Source: Gordonia soli NBRC 108243
Lineage (GTDB): Bacteria > Actinomycetota > Actinomycetes > Mycobacteriales > Mycobacteriaceae
NCBI RefSeq assembly: GCF_000334455.1
Contig: NZ_BANX01000045.1
Span: forward strand, 1-42,111
Direction: 5' to 3'
Length of the DNA stretch: 42,111 bases
The position numbers were made by a program, and so were the translations under genes. Numbering within the stretch: position 1 is the stretch's first letter; every line of letters begins with the position of its first letter. Under the pieces are notes generated by a model. The model did no database searches and was not told where the DNA came from. It saw only the letters and a program-made list of their open reading frames with translations. Below, piece by piece: positions 24,000 to 31,731 of this stretch.

Positions 24000-24742
24000 C
24001 GGCGATACTCGCCCACGAATCGTCCGCCGTCGGCGATGAACTCCGATCCCGTCGAGAAGCGTGAGGCGTCCGAGAGCAGGAAGACGACGAGGGCGCTCAC
24101 ATCCTCGGCCTGGCCTGGCTCTTTGATGATCTGGTTGGGCAGGATCTGGGAGTCGAGGCCGTCGATGAACGGGGTCGCGATGCGGCCCGGGTGGATCGAG
24201 TTGACCCGGATGTGCCACTCACCCAGATCGATCGCCGCCGCATGGGTGAGGCCGCGGACCGCCCACTTGGCGGTCACGTACGCGGCCCGATCGTGAATGC
24301 CGATCAGGCCCGCGATCGACGAGACGTTGACGATGCTGCCGCCGCCCGCGTCGCGTAGGACCGGTGCGACCGCACGGATGCCGAGCAATGTGCCGTCGAC
24401 GTTGACCCGCTGCACTGCCTGGAAGTCGTCGAGCTCGGCGTCGAGAACCGATCCGGTGCCGAAGATCCCGGCGTTGTTGACCAATCCGTGCACCGGTCCG
24501 AGATCGGCTGCCTCGGCAACGGCCCGCGCCCAGTGCGACTCGTCGGTGACGTCCAGTTCGACTGCACGCGCAGCATCGCCGAGTGAGTCGGCCACCGACC
24601 GCACCCCGTCGACGTCGATGTCGCCGACGACCACGCGGCCACCGGCGTCGACGATCGCACGGGCATGCGCCGCCCCCATCCCGCGGGCGCCGCCCGAGAT
24701 GAGGACGACGCCGCCGTCGAGGGTGTCCGGGGTGAAGCCCAT
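23996..24742 (-). CDS. Short-chain dehydrogenase/reductase
   Basis: The 248-residue classical SDR has the nucleotide site SGGARGMGAAHA, acidic Asp after the second strand (VVGDIDVD), which favours NAD(H), the NNAG motif, and the catalytic Ser-Tyr-Lys set (NVSSIAG then YVTAK). The C-terminus GSEFIADGGRFVGEYRR is typical of this class, which includes 3-alpha/20-beta-hydroxysteroid-type enzymes. It probably oxidises an alcohol intermediate in the pathway encoded by this operon. It overlaps the upstream acyl-CoA-dehydrogenase-like gene (TGATG) and the downstream short LLM gene (ATGA). Confidence 0.92.
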   Translation of the reverse strand: MGFTPDTLDGGVVLISGGARGMGAAHARAIVDAGGRVVVGDIDVDGVRSVADSLGDAARAVELDVTDESHWARAVAEAADLGPVHGLVNNAGIFGTGSVLDAELDDFQAVQRVNVDGTLLGIRAVAPVLRDAGGGSIVNVSSIAGLIGIHDRAAYVTAKWAVRGLTHAAAIDLGEWHIRVNSIHPGRIATPFIDGLDSQILPNQIIKEPGQAEDVSALVVFLLSDASRFSTGSEFIADGGRFVGEYRR

Positions 24743-25914
24743 CAGAGCTGACCGAGGGCGAACGCGCCGATGTAGGCGCGGACGGCGTCGGAGTTCGGCG
24801 GGTGGAAGCCACCGGCGCGGGCGTCACGGAACAACCGCTCGAGCTCGTTACGGCGATGCAGTGAGCTCGCGCCGGCGATCTCCAGTGCGAGCTCGGTGGC
24901 GCGGCGTCCGGTGCGGGTGCCGTTCTCCTTGGCGGCGAACAGCTTCAGCAGTGCGCGGTCCCCGAGATCGACACCCGACGACAGGGCGGTGGTCAATTCG
25001 TCGAGCTGGCCGCGCACGCTCTCCAGTGCCAGCTCTGCCTCCGCGACGTGGTACTGGACGAACGGCTTGGTCGCGACCGGCTCGCCACCGATGCTCAATG
25101 CGGTACGCGACTTGGCGGTCTCGATCGCGACGTCGACCGCACGGCGACCGATGCCGTAGTAGATGTTGCCCAGCGCCGGCAGGACCCAGGGGAAGATGCC
25201 GGCGACGTAACCGTCGGGCGGGGTGCCGAGATCGAACACACCGACCGTCCGCTCTGCGGGCACGACGACATCGGTGAGGATCGTGTCGTGGCTGGCGGTC
25301 GCGCGCACGCCGAGCGTGTCCCAGGTCTCGACGGTTGCGACGCCTGCGTCGTCCCGGTGGACGAAGGTGTGCACGATCTTCGGGTTGTCGGGGTTCGAGT
25401 TGTCACGGGCGTGGATGCCCAACCAATCCCAGGCCGGCGACAGCGACGTGAAGATCTTGTGGCCGGTGACGCGGTATCCGCCGCCCTCGATCGGCGTCGC
25501 GATGGTCGTCGAGTCGTCGATGGCGAGATCGTTGCCCGGCTCCCCGTGGCCTGCCGCGATGACCTTGTCGGCGGCGATCTCGGCGGCCAGCCATTCGATG
25601 TCGGTGTTGCCGGCGGCGATCTGGTCGGCGACCGGGCCGGTCCAGTAGAGATGCATGTTGATGCCGAGGGCGGTGGCCGGTGCGAAGGTCGCGAGTCGAC
25701 GCTGCTCGGCGTTGATCTGGTGCAGGCTCAGGCCGAGGCCACCGTGACTGACCGGGATGGCTGCCCGGAGGTAACCCAGTTCACGCAGGTCTGCGAGGTC
25801 CTCGGCGAAGAAGGCGTTGTCACGGTCGTAGCCCGCGGCCCGCTCCCGGAAGCGTTCCAATACGTCCTCGGGGATCAGGTACTCCGAGTTGGTGTCGACG
25901 GCGGTTTGCGTCAC
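24742..25914 (-). CDS. Acyl-CoA dehydrogenase-like flavoprotein (DszC/SfnC-type)
   Basis: The 390-residue protein has the three-part acyl-CoA dehydrogenase fold: N-terminal helices, a beta-domain (GYRVTGHKIFTSLSPAWDWLGIHARD), and C-terminal helices. The usual C-terminal YEGTxxIQ-like stretch is replaced by RDARAGGFHPPNSDAVRAYIG. That ending resembles the flavin monooxygenase branch (DszC, SfnC-like) more than true dehydrogenases. It may therefore oxygenate a substrate with reduced flavin rather than desaturate an acyl-CoA; this is inferred. GTG start at 25914 follows AAGGA with a good spacer. It is first in the four-gene operon and is divergent from LysR by only 41 bp. Confidence 0.82.
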   Translation of the reverse strand: MTQTAVDTNSEYLIPEDVLERFRERAAGYDRDNAFFAEDLADLRELGYLRAAIPVSHGGLGLSLHQINAEQRRLATFAPATALGINMHLYWTGPVADQIAAGNTDIEWLAAEIAADKVIAAGHGEPGNDLAIDDSTTIATPIEGGGYRVTGHKIFTSLSPAWDWLGIHARDNSNPDNPKIVHTFVHRDDAGVATVETWDTLGVRATASHDTILTDVVVPAERTVGVFDLGTPPDGYVAGIFPWVLPALGNIYYGIGRRAVDVAIETAKSRTALSIGGEPVATKPFVQYHVAEAELALESVRGQLDELTTALSSGVDLGDRALLKLFAAKENGTRTGRRATELALEIAGASSLHRRNELERLFRDARAGGFHPPNSDAVRAYIGAFALGQL

Positions 25915-25934
25915 GATGATTCCTTTCGTGGTGT

Positions 25935-25955
25935 GGTCGACGTGCGGGGCCGACC
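25935..25955. promoter_or_regulatory. Candidate LysR operator in the 41-bp divergent gap
   Basis: GGTCG and CGACC form a dyad separated by 11 bases, ending directly before the LysR ATG at 25956. It lies in the only space between the regulator and the operon at 25914, where a LysR protein would control both directions. The arms are short, so support is moderate. Confidence 0.4.
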
Positions 25956-26903
25956 ATGGTCGTGGTGAGAACCGAGCAGGTGCGTGCCGTGTTGGCGATC
26001 GCCGAGGCGTCGTCGTTCCGTGCGGCTGCGCTCCGACTCGGGATGAGCCAGTCGGCGCTGAGTGGGGCGGTCGCGCGCCTGGAACGAGAGCTCGGGGTGC
26101 AACTGCTGATCCGCTCGCGGGAAGGTGCCCGACTCAGCGCGGTCGGTGAGGCCGCGGTCCGACAGATGCGTGCGATATGCGCCGCCGACGACGACCTGCG
26201 GGCGACTGTGCGCGCGGCCGCGGACGGCGCGACCGAAGTGGTGCGCATCGCGACGGTGACTGCCGCGGTCAACACACTGCTGCCCGAATGTCTGAGCGCC
26301 TTCGTCGACGATCCCGCCGTCGAGGTACAGATGCGCATCGGCGGATCCGGTGACGTCATCGACGACGTGGTGTGTCGAAGAGCTGACCTCGGTCTGATCA
26401 CCTGCGATCCGGCCGACGGCGGTCCGTCGACCGCCGACCTGCATGTGCAGCCGCTGATCTCGGCTGGTGTCGGTGTGGTGATGTCCGCCGGCCACCGGCT
26501 CGCGGAGTCGGCCACCCTGACCCTGGCCGATCTCGCCGGCGAGCGGGCGGTGGCCTTTCGCGCAGGATTCATGATGGAGCGCATCGCCACTCGCCTGGCG
26601 GCGGACGTGCGGGTGGTGTCCGAGGTCGAGTCCACGCCGGACGCGGTGAGATTGGTCGCCGCCGGCGTCGGCGTCTGCCTGCTGCCGGAGTTCAGTGTCG
26701 GCGATCAGGATCCGGTCGTGTGGCGGCCACTCGGCGACGTCGCCGATCGGGCGACACTCGCGTTGATCACGCTGCCCCACGTCGACACCTCTGATCGTGT
26801 CCGTGACCTCGAGTCGCGTATCCGACGGAGCGGACGCCGACTCGATCGCCGGCTGGATCACAGTGCGCCCTCGGCGAACACGACGGTTCGAGTGGCGGTG
26901 TAG
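25956..26903 (+). CDS. LysR-family transcriptional regulator
   Basis: The 315-residue protein has an N-terminal winged helix-turn-helix (about 1-65: VLAIAEASSFRAAALRLGMSQSALSGAVARLERELG) and a periplasmic-binding-protein-like effector domain beginning around VVRIATVTAAVNTLLPECL. LysR proteins usually activate a divergent operon in response to a pathway intermediate. Here the divergent operon is acyl-CoA-dehydrogenase-like/SDR/LLM/LLM. The start is ATG 25956, with GTG codons at 25962 and 25965 as close alternatives. Its last 46 bp overlap the convergent aldehyde dehydrogenase gene, so heavy transcription of one may affect the other. Confidence 0.9.
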   Translation: MVVVRTEQVRAVLAIAEASSFRAAALRLGMSQSALSGAVARLERELGVQLLIRSREGARLSAVGEAAVRQMRAICAADDDLRATVRAAADGATEVVRIATVTAAVNTLLPECLSAFVDDPAVEVQMRIGGSGDVIDDVVCRRADLGLITCDPADGGPSTADLHVQPLISAGVGVVMSAGHRLAESATLTLADLAGERAVAFRAGFMMERIATRLAADVRVVSEVESTPDAVRLVAAGVGVCLLPEFSVGDQDPVVWRPLGDVADRATLALITLPHVDTSDRVRDLESRIRRSGRRLDRRLDHSAPSANTTVRVAV

Positions 26904-28243
26904 TCCTCGATGGCCGCGCGGATGCCTTCGCGGCCACGGCCGGAATCCTTGACCCCACCGAAGGGGCTCACGTCGGAACGGAACGTCGGGATGTCTCCGA
27001 TGACGACCTGGCCCACCTCGAGTTCGCGTGCGGCGCGGAAGGCGAGTCGGACGTCGTGGGTGAACACTCCCGCGCTCAGCCCGAATCGGGAGTCGTCGAC
27101 CTGACGCAGGGCGTCGACGATGTCGTCGTAGGGGAGCACGGAGACGACCGGGCCGAAGAGTTCTTCATCGAGGACACGTGATCCGGTCGGGACATCGACC
27201 AGGACCGTCGGTGGGATGAAACGGCCCGTGCCGGGCCCGGTGTCGGTGACCACGCGCGCACCGCCGGCGACCGCCTCACCGACCCAGCTCCGGATCCGAT
27301 CGGCGGAGTCGTCGTCGATGACCGGGCCGACGTCGTCATGCAGACTCTGTTCTCCCGCGGCCCGGACCAGTCGATCGGTGAACTCCGGCAGCACCTCTCG
27401 TGGGACGTATACACGCTGCGGCGATGTGCAGGCCTGCCCGGCGTTGTAGAACGCGAAGGTGGCGATGCGCTGCGCGGCGTGGTCCTGGTCGTCGGCGGAC
27501 AGATGATCGGGGGCGAGGACTGCCGCCGCATTGCCGCCGAGTTCGACGACCACCTGCTTACGCGGCACCGCATCGACGATGCGCCACCCCACCGCATCGG
27601 AACCGGTGAAGCTGATCACCGGGATGCGGGGGTGCTCGATGAGCTCCCAGGTGCGGGTGTGGTCGGAGATCGGGTCGAGGACGGTGATGGCGTCGTCGGG
27701 AAGACCGGCCTCGACGGTGGCCGTTGCAGCGGCGGCGGCCAGTGCGGCCGCGGTGCGGGGAGCCCGCGGGCTCGGCACCACCACGACCGACGTGCCGGCC
27801 GCGATGGCCGGCGCGACCTTGTGGACGGCGAGGTGCAGCGGGAAGTTGAAGGGAGTCAGGGCAAGTACGGGGCCGCGCGGCTGTCGGACGACCAATGCGA
27901 GGCGTCCCACGCCCGACGGCTGTGCATCCAGACGCTGTGCATCCGGATGTACGGTCAGTGCCTCATGTGCGGCCAGGCGGATGATCGACTGTGCCCGATC
28001 CGTCTCGACTGCAGCCCATTTGGCTGGTTTGCCGGTGTCGGCGCTGATCCCGGCGGCGATGGACTCCGCGGATCGGGCGATGGCGTCGGCGAGTGCTTCC
28101 AGCCACCGCGAGCGCGTCCCGGCGTCCGCTGCTCGGACTGCGTCGAAACCACGATGCGCGGCATCGACGATGGAGTCGACACCGCGCACCGGGGCGCTCG
28201 TATCGTCCGCGTTCGACGCGGCCTGGGAGAGCAGATCGGTCAT
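26858..28243 (-). CDS. Aldehyde dehydrogenase family protein with altered cofactor site
   Basis: The 461-residue ALDH has catalytic Cys272 in NAGQACTSPQ, general base Glu234 in VVVELGGNA, catalytic Asn133 in TPFNFP, and the C-terminal SPFGGVKDSGRGREG motif. It oxidises an aldehyde to an acid with NAD(P)+. The Lys of the usual VxKP(S/A) cofactor motif is replaced: the sequence is SVVVVPSPRAP with Val156 at that place. That Lys normally contacts the adenosine ribose or 2'-phosphate, so cofactor binding may differ. Length is a little below the usual 470-500. The start overlaps the stop of the upstream CMD gene by 4 bp. It likely acts on an aldehyde from this gene cluster. Confidence 0.9.
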   Translation of the reverse strand: MTDLLSQAASNADDTSAPVRGVDSIVDAAHRGFDAVRAADAGTRSRWLEALADAIARSAESIAAGISADTGKPAKWAAVETDRAQSIIRLAAHEALTVHPDAQRLDAQPSGVGRLALVVRQPRGPVLALTPFNFPLHLAVHKVAPAIAAGTSVVVVPSPRAPRTAAALAAAAATATVEAGLPDDAITVLDPISDHTRTWELIEHPRIPVISFTGSDAVGWRIVDAVPRKQVVVELGGNAAAVLAPDHLSADDQDHAAQRIATFAFYNAGQACTSPQRVYVPREVLPEFTDRLVRAAGEQSLHDDVGPVIDDDSADRIRSWVGEAVAGGARVVTDTGPGTGRFIPPTVLVDVPTGSRVLDEELFGPVVSVLPYDDIVDALRQVDDSRFGLSAGVFTHDVRLAFRAARELEVGQVVIGDIPTFRSDVSPFGGVKDSGRGREGIRAAIEDYTATRTVVFAEGAL

Positions 28244-28851
28244 GCGGGGTGGGCACCCGTGTGGTCGCCATCGAAGATCTCGGGGTCGGGTAGCAGACCC
28301 AGTGCAAGCGAGATCCGGTTGGTGGCATTGATGATCGAGACGATCTGGACTGCCTCGTAGATGTCGACGTCGGAGAGCCCCTTGGACCGGAGGTCGGCGA
28401 TCACGGCATCCGCCACCTCACCCGGTTCGTCTGTGAGGGTGAGTGCCAACTCGATCAGCGCGTGCTCGCGGTCGGAGAGCTCGCCCACCTCGCGATGGTC
28501 CAGTGAGATCCGGTGGGCCAGCCAGCCGTCGGAGAGGAACTGTCCGAGCTCGTGCACGTGCAGCGCGTGGCAGTACGAGCAGCCGTTGCGCACCGACACG
28601 ATGGTGGCGAGGATCTCGCGCTCGCGGCGGGTGATCGACGTCGGGACGTCGGCGGACCCCTGCAGCAGCGGGAACAGGTAGGCGTTCAGCCGCTGGAAGT
28701 GGCCCTCGTCGAGTGCGAAGCCGCGCAACCAGTTCGGGACGAACCCGGACTGCTTCTCGGTGGTCTCGAAGACCGACGTCACCTCGGGGGAGAGTTCCTC
28801 CTCGGTCGGTACGCGGAGTCGGGAGATGCGGGTGCCGGTGGTGGTAGTCAT
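28240..28851 (-). CDS. AhpD-like/carboxymuconolactone decarboxylase family protein 1
   Basis: The 203-residue protein belongs to the AhpD/CMD family of helical proteins. The redox motif CxxCxxxH is intact (NGCSYCHALH), with the usual helix SVR before it. Family members reduce peroxides or disulfides in oxidative pathways; tandem CMD proteins appear beside flavin monooxygenases in some catabolic clusters (the Avi_7169/Avi_7170-type pairs, which I recall as partner families). Starts at ATG 28851, 25 bp downstream of its relative, and overlaps the ALDH start (ATGA). Acts in the cytosol; no signal peptide. Confidence 0.88.
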   Translation of the reverse strand: MTTTTGTRISRLRVPTEEELSPEVTSVFETTEKQSGFVPNWLRGFALDEGHFQRLNAYLFPLLQGSADVPTSITRREREILATIVSVRNGCSYCHALHVHELGQFLSDGWLAHRISLDHREVGELSDREHALIELALTLTDEPGEVADAVIADLRSKGLSDVDIYEAVQIVSIINATNRISLALGLLPDPEIFDGDHTGAHPA

Positions 28852-28876
28852 CGGTGTGGAGTCCTTCCGGGGCAGG

Positions 28877-29464
28877 TCAGTTGAAGAACTGGTCGTCGGG
28901 TGTGACCTGGAGGAAGATGCTGAACCGGTTGGCCGCGGCGAAGGCCGAGACGACGTGGACGGCTTCGTAGATCGCCTCGTCGGTGAGCCCGAGTTCGCGG
29001 AGCACGTCGATGTCGGCGTCGGTGACCTCGCCAGGGTGCAGCGCGAGTTTGCTCGCGAACTCCGCCAGGGTGCGATGCCGGGCCGACAGCTCGCGGACCT
29101 CGCGGTAGTCGATGGCGACCCGGGTTCCGAGCTTGTGGTCGCCGATCGCCTCGCCGAGGCTGCCCGCGTGGTTGAGACGGCAGTAACTGCAACCGTTCTC
29201 GGCGGAGGTGACGGTCGCCAGGATCTCACGGTCGACGTAGGGCAGCAGTCCGGAGTTCGGGTCCAGCAACGCCAGCAGGTAGTCGTTGAAACGGGCGGCA
29301 TGCGCACCGCCGAGCGCAAACGCGCGTGCCCAGTTGGGGATGTAGCCGAGTTGACGCTCCAGCGAGGCGAGCTGGTCCTGCAACGCCTGCGGTAGGTCGG
29401 CGATCTCGGGAACGGTCAGCCGGGAGATCGAGGTGATGGCAGGTGAATCGAGCGTGTCGGTCAT
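28877..29464 (-). CDS. AhpD-like/carboxymuconolactone decarboxylase family protein 2
   Basis: The 195-residue protein is a distant paralogue of the next gene: both share the (I/V)PNW(A/L)R(A/G)FAL region, and the CxxCxxxH motif here is NGCSYCRLNH. The ATG at 29464 (MTDTLDSPAI) gives the paralogue-like N-terminus; the frame to 29515 adds an Arg-rich run. It is the first gene of the three-gene CMD-CMD-ALDH operon, with its promoter presumably in the 219-bp space up to 29683. The two CMD proteins may work as a heteromer or on successive intermediates, which sequence cannot decide. Confidence 0.88.
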   Translation of the reverse strand: MTDTLDSPAITSISRLTVPEIADLPQALQDQLASLERQLGYIPNWARAFALGGAHAARFNDYLLALLDPNSGLLPYVDREILATVTSAENGCSYCRLNHAGSLGEAIGDHKLGTRVAIDYREVRELSARHRTLAEFASKLALHPGEVTDADIDVLRELGLTDEAIYEAVHVVSAFAAANRFSIFLQVTPDDQFFN

Positions 29465-29683
29465 GGGCGTCCTCGTCGGTCGAGAGATGCGACCGCGTCG
29501 CGGGCGGTCGCTCACGGTGGCGGTCAGAGAGTTGACCGGACCGACGGTAGGGACGGATCAGGCCGCCGCCCAGGGTTGTAACTCGTATCGGCGACACCTT
29601 GCGTCGACCGCCGACCTCAGGGTCGGAGCGGGTGATCGGAGAATGCGATCATGGCCGACTGGGAGCGAGTGACGAGGTGCGGG

Positions 29684-31423
29684 TCAGGCGACAGGGGTCG
29701 CGGCGGGCGCGGCCTGGCCGGGTGCGGGAGCCGCGGGTGCAGGAGCCGCCGGATCCGTCGGCGCCGGGCTGGGTGCGGGCGACTCCGGTGCGGGCGCGGG
29801 GGCGGGGATGCCACCGGCCAGCGCACGGATCTGCGCGAGTGCCGGATAACCGAGGTTTCCGGGACAGCTGGTGCTGTTGTAGTCGCGGTGTCCGCTGATC
29901 ACCGGCAGATTGGACGTTGCCCCGGCCGGGAACTTGCTGGCGGAGAACCCCTCCGAACGCAGCTGCGCGTTGCCGCCGGCGGGGACGTTGGCCTTGCCCA
30001 GGCGCCAGCGCAGGAATTTCCCGACGGACGAGACCATCTCCGGCGACGGGGCGACCTGGTCGAGGTTGCCGATCATCGACACCCCGACCGTCTCCTTGTT
30101 GAACCCGCCCGTGTGGGTGCCCTCGACGTTGCGTTCGAGACCGCCGAAGGCCCCCTCGAAGATCTGCCCGTACTTGTCGACCAGCACGTTGTAGCCGATG
30201 TCGCACCAGTTCAGCGTGCGTGCGTGATACGCGTAGATGCCGCGCACGATCTCCGCGGACTGCTCGCGCGTGTAGTCGTTGCTCCCCGCGGTGTGATGGA
30301 CGACGGCTGCCTTCATCGACGGCGAGAAGGTCGGCTGCGAGCATCGGATGCCCTCGTCCGCGCCCCACTGGGATCGCGCGACGATCTGCGGTCCGCCGGC
30401 CAGCGGGGTCAGCAGCGACGAGCCGAGTGACAGCAAGCTCTCCGGGCTGATGAGGGTGGCCTTGAGCGTCGACAAACCGGTCTCGATCAACGATCCGAGG
30501 ACCTTGTCGGCGAGGCCTGCGCCGATCTGTGCGGCGCCGCCTCCCTGCGGCTCGGCAGCCGGGATCGCCTGTCCGGCACGGGTGACCGCGACCTGGACCT
30601 CACGGGCGTCGCCGACCCAGATGGGTTCGGTGCCGCCGGGACGGTCCGCCGACGGATCGCCTGCCGCATCGACCGGCTCGAGAGCCGTCCACGGCCCCCA
30701 TCCGGCGTCGGGCTTCTTCGCGCGGACGAGGGTCTGGGCGTCCACATCCTTGTCCCAGGTGAACGCGAGCATCTTGATCGGGGCGTCGCGCACGATGTGC
30801 TTGATCGCGGCGCCGACCGGCCGGCCGTCGGCGAGGGTCGGCGTGGGTTGTGCAGTGCTCGACGACGTCTTGTTCGATGATGTCGTGTTCGACGACCGTC
30901 CGCGATCGGCGGGGGCCGAGGCGGTGCGCCGCGGGCCGGGGTCCGCGGTGGTGGTCGCCGGCGTGGTGGTCGTCGTCGGGGCGGTGGTCGTGGGAGTCGT
31001 CGTGGCGGTGCCCGATGGGTCGGCGCCGGTGGTCGTGGGGGTGCTCGACGTCGGAGATCCTGCCGACGAGCCGGGGTCGGTCGACGCACTCGGCTCGTCT
31101 GCCGAGGCCGACGGTGCCGACGACCGCGTGGTGGGTAGGACGCCGGGCGGCACCGGGATGGAGATGTCGGGGAGCGCGAAGGCCCTCGGGTCGATCGGCG
31201 GCAGCGTGATCCCCGCCTGCGCGAGTCCTGAGGTGGCGACGTCGAGCACCATCGACGGCAACTCGGCGAGACTCACCTGGTCGATCTGGGTCGGCTTGTG
31301 CTCGGTGCTGTTGTCCACCGGCGTCGGGTCGGAGCCGGCGACCAGCACCGCGAAAGGTGCGGCGACCACCGCGGCCGTCACGGTCGCGAGGACGATCGAG
31401 GGCTTCGGACGGGCGTAGCGCAC
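29684..31423 (-). CDS. Secreted N-acetylmuramoyl-L-alanine amidase (PGRP domain, Rv3811-like)
   Basis: The 579-residue protein has a signal sequence/anchor (MRYARPKPSIVLATVTAAVVAAPFAVLVAG), a long Thr/Ser/Pro-rich linker (about 90-200), a middle domain (about 200-330), and a C-terminal PGRP/amidase-2 domain. The zinc ligands are visible in VVHHTAGSN, ISGHRDYNSTSCPG. The end is a Pro/Ala tail. The enzyme would cut the bond between muramic acid and the stem peptide in the wall. It corresponds in position to Rv3811 of M. tuberculosis, as I recall. It is divergent from the SpoIID-type gene, and the 308-bp gap contains a GTCACA array closer to the SpoIID side. Confidence 0.92.
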   Translation of the reverse strand: MRYARPKPSIVLATVTAAVVAAPFAVLVAGSDPTPVDNSTEHKPTQIDQVSLAELPSMVLDVATSGLAQAGITLPPIDPRAFALPDISIPVPPGVLPTTRSSAPSASADEPSASTDPGSSAGSPTSSTPTTTGADPSGTATTTPTTTAPTTTTTPATTTADPGPRRTASAPADRGRSSNTTSSNKTSSSTAQPTPTLADGRPVGAAIKHIVRDAPIKMLAFTWDKDVDAQTLVRAKKPDAGWGPWTALEPVDAAGDPSADRPGGTEPIWVGDAREVQVAVTRAGQAIPAAEPQGGGAAQIGAGLADKVLGSLIETGLSTLKATLISPESLLSLGSSLLTPLAGGPQIVARSQWGADEGIRCSQPTFSPSMKAAVVHHTAGSNDYTREQSAEIVRGIYAYHARTLNWCDIGYNVLVDKYGQIFEGAFGGLERNVEGTHTGGFNKETVGVSMIGNLDQVAPSPEMVSSVGKFLRWRLGKANVPAGGNAQLRSEGFSASKFPAGATSNLPVISGHRDYNSTSCPGNLGYPALAQIRALAGGIPAPAPAPESPAPSPAPTDPAAPAPAAPAPGQAAPAATPVA

Positions 31424-31731
31424 TGGGCACTCCTTCAGCGGGTCGCAAGCGGATGACCCGCAGGTCGGGTGGTCGGGACGTCGGGTGAGTCGGCGACACG
31501 CTGGATCAACAGCCCTCGCACGTCGTCGAGGACGGTCGCGACCCGGACATCTCGGTCATCGTGTCGACCGTGTGCGGCGAAGTCCACGCGCCACACCGAC
31601 GAACGGTGAAACTCGTGATGCGGTTGTTATCCCGTGGGGTTGGTGTTGCGCCACGAAGTTCACTATCGTCACACCAGTCACAATCGTCACAACAGACACA
31701 GCTGTTACGCCCTTCCGAAAGGTGTTCCGCC
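31424..31731. other. 308-bp divergent intergenic region (amidase / SpoIID-LGFP)
   Basis: This gap must hold the promoters of both wall-remodelling genes. The part before 31668 shows no coding frame with support. The clear signal is the five-unit 9-bp-period GTCACA array at 31668-31709, listed separately. Confidence 0.7.
31668..31709 (+). promoter_or_regulatory. Five-unit GTCACA direct-repeat array (MtrA-box-like)
   Basis: Units start every 9 bp: GTCACA at 31668, 31677 and 31686, GACACA at 31695, GTTACG at 31704. A weaker TTCACT sits at 31659. Direct GTCACA repeats with this spacing resemble the boxes reported for the MtrA response regulator in mycobacteria. The array ends 22 bp before the SpoIID-LGFP GTG start. 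Binding is inferred. Confidence 0.7.
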
